Notes: a model not told the origin generated them from the sequence alone. Numbered from the stretch's first letter, positions 1 to 9,091 are shown. The stretch is DNA of 64,000 bases from Cyanobium sp. M30B3 (GCA_018399015.1 CP073761.1:2946465-3010464); one strand, 5' to 3'. A program made the numbers and translations.

Positions 1-399
1 ATGCACCTGCCCGAGCGCGATGCCCCCTTTGCCGCCCTGCTGCTGATCGAGGCCCTGGTGGAGGGGGGCGTGCCCCTGGGCGAGCGGCTCGATGCCCTGC
101 AGCAGGCCCACGGCGGCGCCGCCAGCTACGACCGGCTCGACCTGCGCCTGCCGGACATGGCCGCCCGCCGCAACCTGGAGGCCCGCCTGGCCCAGGCGCC
201 CCCGGCCGAGGTGGCCGGCAGCCCGGTGCAGGAGGTGATCAGCACCGATGGCGTGAAGCTGCGGCTGGGCCCCAGCCACTGGCTGATGCTGCGCTTCTCC
301 GGCACCGAACCGCTGCTGCGCCTCTACTGCGAGGCCCCCACGGCGGAGCGGGTGACCGCGGTGCTGGCCTGGGCCCGCGCCTACGCCCAGGAGGGCTGA
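1..399 (+). CDS. Phosphoglucomutase/phosphomannomutase family protein, C-terminal part (5' truncated by window edge)
   Basis: This is the end of an alpha-D-phosphohexomutase, which interconverts hexose 1- and 6-phosphates in the cytoplasm. The visible 132 residues hold domain IV with the phosphate-binding loop RFSGTEP at residues 98-104, followed by LLRLYCEA. The loop is closer to glucose/mannose mutases than to GlmM, but substrate cannot be fixed from this fragment. Family members are about 450-550 residues, so most of the protein, including the catalytic serine and Mg loop, lies upstream of base 1; the ATG at base 1 is probably an internal methionine. The stop lies only five bases before rdgB, so the two genes are probably co-transcribed. 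Confidence 0.85.
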   Translation: MHLPERDAPFAALLLIEALVEGGVPLGERLDALQQAHGGAASYDRLDLRLPDMAARRNLEARLAQAPPAEVAGSPVQEVISTDGVKLRLGPSHWLMLRFSGTEPLLRLYCEAPTAERVTAVLAWARAYAQEG

Positions 400-404
400 G
401 CGCC

Positions 405-1028
405 GTGACCACCGGTTTCTCAGGAGATCGACCAGTGCTGGTGATCGCCAGCGGCAATCCGGGCAAGGTGCGGGAGTTCAGCCATCTGCTGGCAGAGCTG
501 CAGCTGGAGATCCGCCCCCAGCCCGAGGGCCTGGAGGTAGCGGAAACGGGCGACACCTTCGCCGAGAACGCCCGGCTCAAGGCCTCAGCCGCGGCCCGCG
601 CCACCGGCTGCTGGGCCCTGGCCGACGACTCCGGCCTGAGCGTGACGGCCCTCGGCGGCGCCCCCGGCGTGCATTCGGCCCGCTACGCAGCCAGCGACGA
701 GGCCCGCATCGCCCGGCTGCTGCGGGAGCTGGCAGGTGCTGGCGACCGCTCAGCCCGGTTCACCGCCGCGCTGGCGGTGGCCGATCCCAGCGGCACGATT
801 CGCCTGGAGGTGGAGGGCGTGTGCCCGGGCCTGATCCTGGCGGAGGGCCGCGGCTCCGGCGGCTTCGGCTACGACCCGGTGTTCTTCGTGCCCGAGACCG
901 GCCTCAGCTACGCCGAGATGGACAAGCAGCTCAAGGGCCGCATCGGCCACCGGGGCCAGGCCTTTGCCCAGCTGGCGCCGCAGCTGCGGGAGTTGCTGGG
1001 AGCGGAATCAGCACAGCGGCGTGGATGA
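405..1028 (+). CDS. rdgB: RdgB/HAM1 family non-canonical purine NTP pyrophosphatase
   Basis: It hydrolyses ITP, dITP and XTP to monophosphates, keeping deaminated purines out of DNA and RNA. The 207-residue protein has the full set of Ham1 motifs: SGNPGK at 16-21 (substrate loop), ADDSGL at 73-78 with the catalytic acidic residues, GFGYDP at 153-158, and a late IGHRGQAF segment. Length fits the family (about 190-210). The start used is GTG at 405, five bases after the mutase stop, suggesting translational coupling. About 10 residues precede the conserved VLVIASGN strand. Confidence 0.92.
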   Translation: MTTGFSGDRPVLVIASGNPGKVREFSHLLAELQLEIRPQPEGLEVAETGDTFAENARLKASAAARATGCWALADDSGLSVTALGGAPGVHSARYAASDEARIARLLRELAGAGDRSARFTAALAVADPSGTIRLEVEGVCPGLILAEGRGSGGFGYDPVFFVPETGLSYAEMDKQLKGRIGHRGQAFAQLAPQLRELLGAESAQRRG

Positions 1029-1265
1029 TTCGCGGGACGTGGTCGACGCTTTCACAATGGCCCAGTTCTTCACTCTCCCACCCCTGAATTCCGTGGTGGC
1101 AGCCGCTCCTGCCGCAGCACATCACGAGCCCAAGAGCAGGGTTATCGCAAGCGATGGGAACGCTTGTCGTCACCTGCCCGCAGAAAGCTGCTGGTTCGGA
1201 ATCTCGCTGGGCTGCGGAAAACTGAAGGGGGGCGGGTCAGGTGCATGGCTGTGCTAGCGAGGCCT

Positions 1266-1598
1266 CTACACAGCGAACATCGACTGAAGAACACCCAGCA
1301 GCTCATTGAGCGTCGTCTCCGACAGTCTCCCCAATTGCTTGACTAGACGTTCTCTATCTACAGTCCTCAGCTGATCGGCCACAACGTGACCGTTCTTACC
1401 ATCAAACGCGCAACGCACACGAAAAGGATATGGATGACCGCCAGTTGTGAGTGGCGCAACGATGAAAGTGCGTAGGTGAAAATTCAGCTCGTCCGGCGAC
1501 ACTATGACACAAGGCCTTGTCTTTCTGATTTCAGATCCGCGAGTAGGATTCAACGCGACAAGGAAAATATCGCCTCTTGAGACGTGTTCCTCAGTCAC
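1266..1598 (-). CDS. mazF: MazF/PemK-like endoribonuclease toxin
   Basis: This is a type II toxin of the PemK/MazF family; such proteins cut mRNA when the antitoxin is lost. About 110 residues, normal for the family. Motifs: an early RGDIFLVALNP strand, then RKTRPCVIVSPDELN, the IVAPLTT segment, and a later VVADQLRTVD, which match the small SH3-like barrel. The open frame extends to GTG 1607, but GTG 1598 is preferred because it overlaps the antitoxin stop in the form GTGA, giving translational coupling. Base composition is clearly less GC-rich than the surrounding genes, which suggests acquisition by transfer. RNA target sequence cannot be inferred. Confidence 0.85.
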   Translation of the reverse strand: MTEEHVSRGDIFLVALNPTRGSEIRKTRPCVIVSPDELNFHLRTFIVAPLTTGGHPYPFRVRCAFDGKNGHVVADQLRTVDRERLVKQLGRLSETTLNELLGVLQSMFAV

Positions 1599-1843
1599 CA
1601 GGACCACTCCTCATCATCAAACCGTGTGGAGCTCATCTCATCGAGAAGTCCCTCCGACTGGAAGGACGATGCCGCCTCTGCCCAGCCCGCCCTCGGTTGA
1701 GCCGATGGCCTGATGGTTAGCACCCCTGGAGCCGCCTCAATCTCGACTTCGTCAGCCAGCCCCGCAACCTCAAGCAGCGGCTTGGCGAGACGGATCCCCC
1801 TCGAGTTGCCGATTTTGACCAGTTTCGCTCGAACCACGACCAC
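1595..1843 (-). CDS. mazE: MazE/AbrB-type antitoxin
   Basis: An 82-residue antitoxin that should bind and neutralise the MazF product directly downstream and autorepress the pair. The N-terminal half is a typical SpoVT-AbrB DNA-binding fold: AKLVKIGNSRGIRLAKPLL followed by VEIEA and GVLTIRPS. The C-terminal half (from about residue 50) is acidic and probably disordered, ending DDEEWSW, as expected for the toxin-wrapping tail. Start is GTG 1843 (in-frame GTG 1837 is an alternative). A TACAAT box on this strand at 1868-1863 lies close upstream and may be the -10 element. Confidence 0.83.
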   Translation of the reverse strand: MVVVRAKLVKIGNSRGIRLAKPLLEVAGLADEVEIEAAPGVLTIRPSAQPRAGWAEAASSFQSEGLLDEMSSTRFDDEEWSW

Positions 1844-2066
1844 GGCCTCCAGACGTGCTCACATTGTAGCCACGCTCCTGACTTCCGCGCATCCGCCTGC
1901 TCTGGCTAACTCTTGCTTAGAAGGTTCCGTGAACCCCCCCAGGCGCCAAGCCGGCTTTCCGTGAACCATATCTTCATCTTCGAATTGATACACACCATCC
2001 ACGCTGCAATGGCGTTCAACGGGCTGTAGACGTTGCCTGGATAGCGAGCTGGAACGGCTGTTCCGA

Positions 2067-3650
2067 TCAAGCCCCCACCGGCACCCAGCTGCCATGCAGC
2101 CCGTGGGGAATGGCCAGGGGAAGCTCCAGCACCGCCTGTTCGCGCATGTCGGCGGCGTTGAGGATCACCAGGTCGCTGGCGCAACGGGCACCGTTCCACA
2201 CCAGGCACAACACCCAGCCCCGATCCTCAGAGGCGGGATCATTGGCTGCGACCGTGGGATCGGGCACCATCAGCGGCTCGCTCACGAAGCCCCGCGGCGC
2301 GGCGCTCCACACCAGGCACTCACCCGTGGCCAGATCCAGCTTCTCGATCGCCTGCAGGGGGTCGTTGCCGCGCTCGCGCTCGGCCACCGCCATCCAGGCG
2401 TAGCGGGCGTCGAGCCCCTGGCGGGCCGGATTCACGCAGGCGAACTCACAGCAGCGCTGCTCCAGCCACTCCTGGCGCACAGCCTGCTCGGGCTCGCTGC
2501 GGGCGCGCTCCAGGTCGATGCGGCAGCGCATCAGCTGGCCTTCGGGAATGCTGTCGAAATCGACCGCTCGGAAGTCGGTGCCCGGGCCGATCGAGGGGAA
2601 GTCGGCGTACACGATCGAGTCGATCACCAGCTCCCGGCCTTCCCCCCCAGGGCCTGCGGTCTCGAAGGCGTTGAGGTGGTGGAACACGAAGCCCTCAGGC
2701 GCCGGCACCTGAATCGGCGCCGCCAGCGCGCCGTCTGGGCCGGAACGGCCGGCGCCGGGGCGGGGGATCAGCCAGAAGGCGCCGGCCTGCCCGGGCTTGC
2801 TGGCCAGGCACTGGGCCGCCCCCTTCTGCCCCAGCACGAAGGGCAGGGGGTTGAAGGCCACGGCGTTCTGCAGAAACACCGCCCAGTGAGGGGTGATGGC
2901 GAAGTCGTGCAGGAAGGCGAAGCCCTTGAAGCTGTCGCGGCGCTCGGCCAGCAGCTGGCCGGCCTTCACGCCGGCAGCCGGCTCGTCCTGCGTGGCGAAC
3001 TCCATCAGCCGGATGGTGCTGGTGGGGCCGGCCTTGACGCCGAAGGTCACCATCCGCGGGCTGCCATGGTGGCCGGGATCGAAGCGGGGGTGGGCGCTGA
3101 AGGCCTCACCGGCCTTGAGCAGGCCATCGAGGCGCGAGAGACCGCGGGTCTCCAGCGTGTCGGGATCGAGGGCGTGGGGCTCGGCCGCCTCCCACAGGGC
3201 CAGCAGCTGATCACCTAGCCGCACCACATGGGTGTTGGCGATGTTCTTGAGCCGCAGGTCGAAGGCGTTGGCCAGCACCCCGCCGGGCTTCTGGGTGCCG
3301 AACACGCCGCGATACACGAACGTGCCGGCCTGCTCCTCGGCCTGCCAGCCCTCGGTGCGCACGAAGCGGTTGCGCAGCGCCGCCCCGCCGCCCTCGAAGC
3401 GCAGGGCGGTGATCATGCCGTCGCCGTCGAAGGGGTGGTGCACCCACTGGCCGCCGCGCTCCAGCCGGCCCGGCCCGTTGCGGTAGAGCGTGCCGCGCAA
3501 CTCGGCGGGGATCGTGCCCCGGGCTGCCTCCAGAGGCACATCACTGAGCTCCACGCCCACGTTGCGGAAGGCGCTGGCCCAGTCGTCACGCGCGAACCGG
3601 GGGCTGCTGGCTGCTGGGCTGGCTGTGGCTGGTACGGGGCTGGGGGTCAT
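2067..3650 (-). CDS. Carotenoid cleavage oxygenase (RPE65/lignostilbene dioxygenase family)
   Basis: A 527-residue non-haem iron enzyme that should cleave a carotenoid or apocarotenoid double bond. Family features: the LRGTLYRNGPG and HPFDGDGMI segments near the N terminus, and the four expected iron-ligand histidine regions: SAHPRFDP, FLHDFAI, VFHHLNAFE and the C-terminal IPHGLHGSW. Start ATG 3650 is chosen because it overlaps the stop of the ABC transporter as ATGA; an upstream in-frame ATG at 3761 lies inside that gene. It is the last gene of the long minus-strand run, and nothing in its context fixes the substrate. Confidence 0.9.
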   Translation of the reverse strand: MTPSPVPATASPAASSPRFARDDWASAFRNVGVELSDVPLEAARGTIPAELRGTLYRNGPGRLERGGQWVHHPFDGDGMITALRFEGGGAALRNRFVRTEGWQAEEQAGTFVYRGVFGTQKPGGVLANAFDLRLKNIANTHVVRLGDQLLALWEAAEPHALDPDTLETRGLSRLDGLLKAGEAFSAHPRFDPGHHGSPRMVTFGVKAGPTSTIRLMEFATQDEPAAGVKAGQLLAERRDSFKGFAFLHDFAITPHWAVFLQNAVAFNPLPFVLGQKGAAQCLASKPGQAGAFWLIPRPGAGRSGPDGALAAPIQVPAPEGFVFHHLNAFETAGPGGEGRELVIDSIVYADFPSIGPGTDFRAVDFDSIPEGQLMRCRIDLERARSEPEQAVRQEWLEQRCCEFACVNPARQGLDARYAWMAVAERERGNDPLQAIEKLDLATGECLVWSAAPRGFVSEPLMVPDPTVAANDPASEDRGWVLCLVWNGARCASDLVILNAADMREQAVLELPLAIPHGLHGSWVPVGA

Positions 3651-5395
3651 ACCGCGGGTGCCGGCTGGGCGCTGGCGAATTGAGTTGAAAATAGGGAGGC
3701 ATAGCGGCCACCGCGGGCCAGCAGCTCGCCGTGACGGCCGGACTCCACCACCCGCCCGCACTCGATCACACAGATGCGATCGGCATTCACCACGGTGGAG
3801 AGACGGTGGGCCACCACCAGGGTGGTGCGGTTCTGCATCAAGCGATCCAGCGCCTCCTGCACCACCTGCTCGGAGGCCGAGTCGAGCGCCGAGGTGGCCT
3901 CATCGAGGAACAGGAGCGGGGCGTTCTTGATCAGGGCACGGGCAATCGCGATCCGCTGACGCTGACCGCCCGAGAGCAGGGTGCCGTTCTCGCCGATCAG
4001 GGTGGCGTAGCCCTCAGGCAGCTCGCTGATGAAGCTGTGGGCGTTGGCGGCCCGGGCGGCGGCCTCGATTGCCTCGGGGCTGGCGCTGGCGTGGCCATAG
4101 GCGATGTTGCTGGCCACCGTGTCGTTGAACAGCACGGTGTTCTGATCCACCACGGAGATCAGGCTGCGCAGATCGGCCAGGGCCAGCTGGCGCAGATCAA
4201 CGCCGTCGAGGGTGATGGAGCCGGCCTGGGGTTCGTAGAAGCGGCAGAAGAGATCGATGATCGTGCTCTTGCCGCCGCCGCTGGGACCCACCAGGGCCAC
4301 GGTGCGGCCGCAGGGCACCTCCAGATCCAGCTGGTCGATCACCGGGTCGTCGCCATAGGCGAAACACACGCCCCTGGCCTCCAGCCCCCGCTGGAAGCCG
4401 GCCAGCGGGATGGGCTGGGGAGGATCCACCGGATCGGCCGGCGTGTCGAGAATGGCAAACAGCTCCTCGGCCGCCGAGAGACCCTGCTGCAGGGTGGCAT
4501 TGGCCTTGGCCAGCCCCTTGAACGGGGCGTAGCAGAGATACAGCGAGGTGAGGAAGGCGAAGAAGCTGCCGGCGGTGCGGCTGCCATCGATCACCGCCTC
4601 GCCGCCGTAGATCAGCACGGCACTGAAGCCCAGGGCGCCGATCAGCTCCATCAGCGGCTGGTTCACCAGCTTGGCCCGGGTGGTGCGCAGGGCTGAGTGG
4701 AGCACCGAGCGGTTTTCGGTCTGGAAGCGTTCCAGCTCGTAGGCCTGCATGCCGAAGATCTTCACCACCCGCGAGCCCACCAGCGCCTCCTGCAGGTAGG
4801 CGGCCAGCTGGGCCAGGCGGGTCTGCCCCTTGCGCGAGTGCCGGCGCACCTTCCTGGAGGAGTTCAGCACCGGCCACACGCCCAGGGGGAAGAGGATGAA
4901 GGCAATCAGCGCCAGCAGCCAGTCCTGGTAGAAGGCCACCACCACCAGCGCCAGCAGGGTGAGTCCATCGCGCACGAGGTGGGAGAGGCCATCCACCAGG
5001 CCGCTCTTCACCAGGTTCACGTCGGTGAGCACGCGCGACACCAGCACCGTGGAGGGGTGGCGGTCCACATAGGACTGGGGAAGCTCCAGCACCTTGCCGG
5101 CCAGGTCGGCCCGCAGGTCGGCGGTGATCCGCTGCCCCACCGATTCCGTGAGGTAGCCACCCAGAAACTGGGACACGGCCCGCAGGCCGATCACCCCCAG
5201 GATCACCAGGGGGGCCAGGTAGAGGCGGCTGCGATCGTTGGTCGGCAGGATGTCGTCGAACAGGGAGCGGATCACCAGCGGCACCAGGCCCGTTGAGGCC
5301 CCGTACACGACGTTGAACAGCAGTGCCAGGCTGAACAGCGGCCAGAGGTAGCGGCGGCCGTAGGCCAGGAAGCGGCGATGGGGCGAGCGGGTCAT
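3647..5395 (-). CDS. MsbA-like ABC transporter (permease fused to ATPase), candidate lipid A/LPS flippase
   Basis: 582 residues: an N-terminal type IV exporter membrane domain with about six hydrophobic helices (residues about 15-300), then a nucleotide-binding domain with Walker A GPSGGGKST, signature LSGGQRQR and Walker B LLFLDEATSALD plus the H-loop VVAHRLST. The fold and length match half-transporters such as MsbA, which move lipid A across the inner membrane. The assignment to lipid export rests mainly on context: it follows lpxK and lpxB directly, and overlaps lpxB by four bases (5392-5395). A general drug or peptide exporter is possible on sequence alone. Confidence 0.88.
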   Translation of the reverse strand: MTRSPHRRFLAYGRRYLWPLFSLALLFNVVYGASTGLVPLVIRSLFDDILPTNDRSRLYLAPLVILGVIGLRAVSQFLGGYLTESVGQRITADLRADLAGKVLELPQSYVDRHPSTVLVSRVLTDVNLVKSGLVDGLSHLVRDGLTLLALVVVAFYQDWLLALIAFILFPLGVWPVLNSSRKVRRHSRKGQTRLAQLAAYLQEALVGSRVVKIFGMQAYELERFQTENRSVLHSALRTTRAKLVNQPLMELIGALGFSAVLIYGGEAVIDGSRTAGSFFAFLTSLYLCYAPFKGLAKANATLQQGLSAAEELFAILDTPADPVDPPQPIPLAGFQRGLEARGVCFAYGDDPVIDQLDLEVPCGRTVALVGPSGGGKSTIIDLFCRFYEPQAGSITLDGVDLRQLALADLRSLISVVDQNTVLFNDTVASNIAYGHASASPEAIEAAARAANAHSFISELPEGYATLIGENGTLLSGGQRQRIAIARALIKNAPLLFLDEATSALDSASEQVVQEALDRLMQNRTTLVVAHRLSTVVNADRICVIECGRVVESGRHGELLARGGRYASLFSTQFASAQPAPAV

Positions 5396-6528
5396 GGCAG
5401 CAGCTCCAGCAACAGGTCCACCGCCCGCTCCGAGGCACCGGCGGGCCCCATCTTCGATCGCAGCTCGGTCACCGCCGCTTCCACCTGGGGGGGGCTGGCC
5501 TGCAGGCCGCGCACGGCCCGCACCAGGGCCTGCGGGCCCAGATCCCGCTGCACCAGCTCCGGAAACTGCCGCCGGCCCAGCACCACATTGGGCAGGCCCA
5601 TGGTGCGCCGGCCGATCACCAGCCTGGCCAGCAGGTAGGTGAACCGGGAGAAGCGGTACACGATCACCGGCGGACAGCCCAGCAGCGCGGCCTCGAGGGT
5701 GGCGGTGCCGGAGGCGATCAGGCCGGCATCGGCGGCCGCCAGCAGGTTGTAGGTGTCACCGGCGATCAGGGGCACGGGCAGGGGCCCGCCCGCCACCTGC
5801 TCCAGGAAGGCCCGGTCCACGGTGGGGGCCTGCAGCAGGGCCACCTGCCAGCCATCGGCCTTGAGCAGGGCGGCAGCCCGCAGCAGATCGGGCAGCAGCA
5901 GACGCACCTCGCTGCGGCGGCTGCCCGGCATCAGCGCCAGCAGTGGCTGCTCCAGGGACAAGCCATGGCGGCGGCGGGTGTCCGCGGGTGCCGCGCTCAC
6001 CCGCAGGCCATCCAGCAGCGGATGGCCCACGTAGCGGGCAAAGGGGCGGCCGTGGGCATTGAAGATCGCCTCCTCGAAGGGAAAGATCACCGCCAGCCGA
6101 TCGATGAAGCCGGCCATGCGCCGGGCCCGTCCCTGACCCCAGGCCCACACCTGGGGGGCGATGTAGAACAGCACGGGGATGCCCCGGCGATGGGCTTCCC
6201 GCGCCACGAACTGATTGAAGCCGGGGTAGTCCACCAGCACCACCGCATCGGGGCGGTGCCGATCCATCTGCCGCTTGAGCGTTCGCATCACCCGCCAGTG
6301 GCGCGGGATGCTACCCACGATTTCCACCAGGCCGGCGGCCGAGAGCTGATTCACATCCGCCAGCAGCTCCAGCCCCGCCGCCCGCATCTGGCCCCCACCC
6401 ACGCCCACCAGGCGCACGGCGGGGCAGCGGCGCCGCAGGGCCTGCAGCAGGTGACCGCCGTGCAGATCCCCGGAGGCCTCCCCAGCCACCACCAGGATGC
6501 GGGGGGCCATCGAGCCGGCCTCAGCCAT
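5392..6528 (-). CDS. lpxB: Lipid-A-disaccharide synthase
   Basis: GT19 enzyme that condenses UDP-2,3-diacylglucosamine with lipid X to the lipid A disaccharide at the inner membrane. Diagnostic segments: VVAGEASGDLHGG at the N terminus, DYPGFNQFVA, APQVWAWGQGRARRM, the LMPGSRRSEV donor loop, and LIASGTATLEAALLGCP. ATG 6528 is preferred over the upstream 6576 because it overlaps the lpxK stop by eight bases and leaves a normal N terminus of 378 residues. LpxI, which makes its substrate, is encoded elsewhere in the window at 32910. Confidence 0.95.
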   Translation of the reverse strand: MAEAGSMAPRILVVAGEASGDLHGGHLLQALRRRCPAVRLVGVGGGQMRAAGLELLADVNQLSAAGLVEIVGSIPRHWRVMRTLKRQMDRHRPDAVVLVDYPGFNQFVAREAHRRGIPVLFYIAPQVWAWGQGRARRMAGFIDRLAVIFPFEEAIFNAHGRPFARYVGHPLLDGLRVSAAPADTRRRHGLSLEQPLLALMPGSRRSEVRLLLPDLLRAAALLKADGWQVALLQAPTVDRAFLEQVAGGPLPVPLIAGDTYNLLAAADAGLIASGTATLEAALLGCPPVIVYRFSRFTYLLARLVIGRRTMGLPNVVLGRRQFPELVQRDLGPQALVRAVRGLQASPPQVEAAVTELRSKMGPAGASERAVDLLLELLP

Positions 6529-7531
6529 GGGCCGCTTCCCCCCCGGGCCGGGCAGCGAGCCGTTGCTGCACCGCATCGGTGATGGCGGCCACCACCTCGG
6601 GATCGAGCACCAGCGGCAGCGGCACCACCCGCTCCTGCCAGCCCGCCGGCAGCCGCTGCCAGTCCTTGACGGTGGTCACCAAGGTGGCTTGGAGCGTCGA
6701 GGCACGCTGCTGCAGGCGGTGGAGATCCTGGCGAGCATAGGAATAGTGGTCGGGAAAGCTCCGTCGCTCCAGCACCCGCAGGCCGGCCTGCTCCAGGGCC
6801 GCAAAGAACTTGGCCGGCAGGCCGATCCCGCAGAAGGCCAGCAGGGGCCGGCCGGCGAGGGCGGCGGGAGGGGCGATCCAGCTGCTGAGCAGGAAGCGGG
6901 GCTTGGCGGCCGGCCAGGGCAGGGCCGCTGCGGCCACGGGACCGCTGCCGGTGAGCACCAGCAGATCGGCGCGCCCCAGCTGGCGGGCGGGCTCCCGCAG
7001 CGGACCCGCCGGAAACACCAGGCCATTGCCCAGACCATGGAGCCGGTCCAGCACGGTGATGTCCAGGTCGCGGGCCAGGCGCCAGTGCTGCAGGCCGTCA
7101 TCCAGCAGCAGCAGGTCGGCACCGGCGGCGATGGCGGCCCGGCCGGAGGCCAGCCGGTCCCGCCCCACCCACACCTGGGCATCGGGCAGCTGCTGGCGAT
7201 ACTCCAGGGCCTCGTCGCCCACGGTGGCGGCATCGTGGCTCTCCAGCACCCGGCAGGAGGTGCGGGAGGAGCCGCCGTACCCCCGCAACAACACCGCCAC
7301 CCGGTGGCCGCGCTGCTGCAGCTCCCGGGCCAGGGCGATCACCAGCGGCGTCTTGCCCGTCCCGCCCAGGGTGAGGTTGCCCACCGACACCACCGGTGCC
7401 GGCAGCCGCAGCCCGGCCCCGCGCCGGCGCGCCCAGGCCACCGCCAGGGCATAGAGCAGGCCGGCGCCCTGCAGAACGCGGCAACGCAGGCTGGGCCGGG
7501 GTCGGTACCAGCGGGCGGGGGCCTGCAACAT
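6521..7531 (-). CDS. lpxK: Tetraacyldisaccharide 4'-kinase
   Basis: 336 residues. LpxK phosphorylates the 4' position of the lipid A disaccharide, using the product of LpxB encoded immediately downstream. Visible motifs: [14 protein letters not shown] (P-loop, residues about 49-62), GYGG after LLRG, VGDEALE, and LLLDDGLQH with the catalytic aspartate/histidine region. Start ATG 7531 gives the usual membrane-proximal N-terminal helix ([15 protein letters not shown]). All key residues appear intact. Published marine Synechococcus LPS, as I recall, lacks lipid A phosphate, so an apparently functional kinase is notable. Confidence 0.93.
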   Translation of the reverse strand: MLQAPARWYRPRPSLRCRVLQGAGLLYALAVAWARRRGAGLRLPAPVVSVGNLTLGGTGKTPLVIALARELQQRGHRVAVLLRGYGGSSRTSCRVLESHDAATVGDEALEYRQQLPDAQVWVGRDRLASGRAAIAAGADLLLLDDGLQHWRLARDLDITVLDRLHGLGNGLVFPAGPLREPARQLGRADLLVLTGSGPVAAAALPWPAAKPRFLLSSWIAPPAALAGRPLLAFCGIGLPAKFFAALEQAGLRVLERRSFPDHYSYARQDLHRLQQRASTLQATLVTTVKDWQRLPAGWQERVVPLPLVLDPEVVAAITDAVQQRLAARPGGEAAHG

Positions 7532-7569
7532 CAGGAGCGTGAGAGCAGCAGAGGGTCAGGGCAGGGGGC

Positions 7570-8340
7570 TCAGAGCAGACCTCCTCGCAGTAAACCGCCG
7601 CGCACAGGCTGCTCCCCGAGAAAGTCGTAACCATAGAGATCGATTTCTCCCCGGCTCCACGTCGCCACCAGCTGGCGGGTGCTGGCGTCATAGAACTCAC
7701 TCCAATGGCGCCTGGCCTGGGGACGCACGCCGGTCTTGGCCGCCAATCCCTCCAGGCTCGGCAACGGACTGAGTCCAAGCCAGTGGCCCAGGGCCCGCAG
7801 ATCGTCAGCGAGATATTCAAACCGCAGCACAAAATCCACCCGGGGCCGGCCCTGCAGTTGGTAGAGGCTGTAATTGCCATCCAGGGCCTTGGCGGGGATG
7901 CGGCCCACCATGCGGCTGGGCCAACGGCGGGGCCCCTTGCGCCGCACATACTCGCGGAACAACCGCCGTTGCTGGTCAAACGCCAGGCTCTTCACGCCCT
8001 GCTCGCGGCAGCTCCAGAAGAAGTGGGACACAGTCTTGTCCCAGGGGTTACGGCAGAGGCTGATCACCCGGTAGCTGCGATGCCGGCGGCCGAGGTAGTC
8101 GTGGGCATGCCAGAGCGGGGAATGGGTCTTGATCCGCCAGGGATAGCCATAGCGGCTGAGAAACAGGGGCCTGGCGATACGAACGCCAGGTGCAATCGTG
8201 CGCATCTCCTCCTCCTCCGGCCTCAGGGGAGTGGCCAGATCGCCGGGCCCGAGATGGGGGGAGAGCGCCAGTTCCACCGAGCTGCCCGCCGTCTTGCGGG
8301 TTTTCACCAGGATGAAACGATGACGATCACTGATGATCAT
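7570..8340 (-). CDS. Sulfotransferase family 2-type protein
   Basis: 256 residues. It probably transfers sulfate from PAPS to a carbohydrate or lipid. The N terminus FILVKTRKTAGSS is the 5'-phosphosulfate loop of heparan/Golgi-type sulfotransferases, and the SLCRNPWDKTVSHFFW segment around residues 95-110 is the 3'-phosphate-binding motif. No signal peptide or membrane helix is evident, so it likely acts in the cytoplasm. It sits 38 bases before lpxK and 64 bases after another sulfotransferase in the same direction. Acceptor unknown; lipid A or its sugar chain is an inference from location. Confidence 0.85.
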   Translation of the reverse strand: MIISDRHRFILVKTRKTAGSSVELALSPHLGPGDLATPLRPEEEEMRTIAPGVRIARPLFLSRYGYPWRIKTHSPLWHAHDYLGRRHRSYRVISLCRNPWDKTVSHFFWSCREQGVKSLAFDQQRRLFREYVRRKGPRRWPSRMVGRIPAKALDGNYSLYQLQGRPRVDFVLRFEYLADDLRALGHWLGLSPLPSLEGLAAKTGVRPQARRHWSEFYDASTRQLVATWSRGEIDLYGYDFLGEQPVRGGLLRGGLL

Positions 8341-8404
8341 GGCCCGCCTCCAGCCAGATCAGGGGTGGCAGGCATCACCCCAATGGCGTTCGCCACAGGG
8401 AGCA

Positions 8405-9091
8405 TCAGCCGTTGGCTCCCACCACACCATTCAGGCGTTCGACAAGCTGATCGCAATAGGTGACATCATCACTGGAGAGCTCATCCACATACCCGCCTAC
8501 AACGCCCTTGCGGACCTTGTAGCTGTCAGGCTGGCCTGGATCGGCTGGGGAGAGAATCTTGCCGTAGACACTGGCGTACTCACCAGCCTTCTCCTTCTGC
8601 TGCATGCGCTCGAACGTACTGTCAGCCACCACCTGATGAATACGGCCACGATCCACCTCCGCGCCAAAGAAGGCAATGATCTCAGCCAGCTCGGCCTCCG
8701 TATCGACACGCAGATTCTCGTAGCTCACCACCATCATCTGGGGGCGCCTGCTGGCAAGCTCCAACCACATCCGGTTGTAGAGGATAATCTTTTCGAGTCC
8801 ATGGCAGGGATCGCGCAGGAACTCGGAGATGGTGCCTGAGTAGCCATCTCTGCGATACAACTTCTGGTAGTAACCGGATACAGCCGTATCCCGAGGGTCA
8901 CGATGGAGGAAGAGAATACGCCCATATTTTCGAGCCGTGGATGTGTCGAGCTTGCTGATCGGCCTGCCGTTGCCATGGCCGGCGCCCGCATGGGTCCACT
9001 CAAGCGGCAGACCGTACTGATCGAGCATCACCCGCAACCAGGTGCGGCCCGACTTCGGAAAGGAAATAACGGCATCCATGACGGCACTCAC
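8405..9091 (-). CDS. Sulfotransferase domain protein (SULT1-like)
   Basis: 228 residues. The PAPS site is well preserved: SFPKSGRTWLRVML near residues 10-23 (5'-phosphosulfate loop) and LHRDPRDTAVSGYYQ near residues 62-76 (3'-phosphate motif), followed by the VSYENLRVD strand. The C terminus carries the RKGVVGGYVDEL segment similar to the RKGxxGDWK end of SULT enzymes. Start is GTG 9091, overlapping the upstream stop as GTGA; ATG 9079 is an in-frame alternative. Tight coupling to the fusion gene upstream indicates a shared pathway. The acceptor cannot be read from sequence. Confidence 0.87.
   Translation of the reverse strand: MSAVMDAVISFPKSGRTWLRVMLDQYGLPLEWTHAGAGHGNGRPISKLDTSTARKYGRILFLHRDPRDTAVSGYYQKLYRRDGYSGTISEFLRDPCHGLEKIILYNRMWLELASRRPQMMVVSYENLRVDTEAELAEIIAFFGAEVDRGRIHQVVADSTFERMQQKEKAGEYASVYGKILSPADPGQPDSYKVRKGVVGGYVDELSSDDVTYCDQLVERLNGVVGANG

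Noticed and set aside
2094..3218. Plus-strand 374-residue frame over the carotenoid oxygenase
   Set aside because: Shadow of the minus-strand gene whose four histidine regions are clear.
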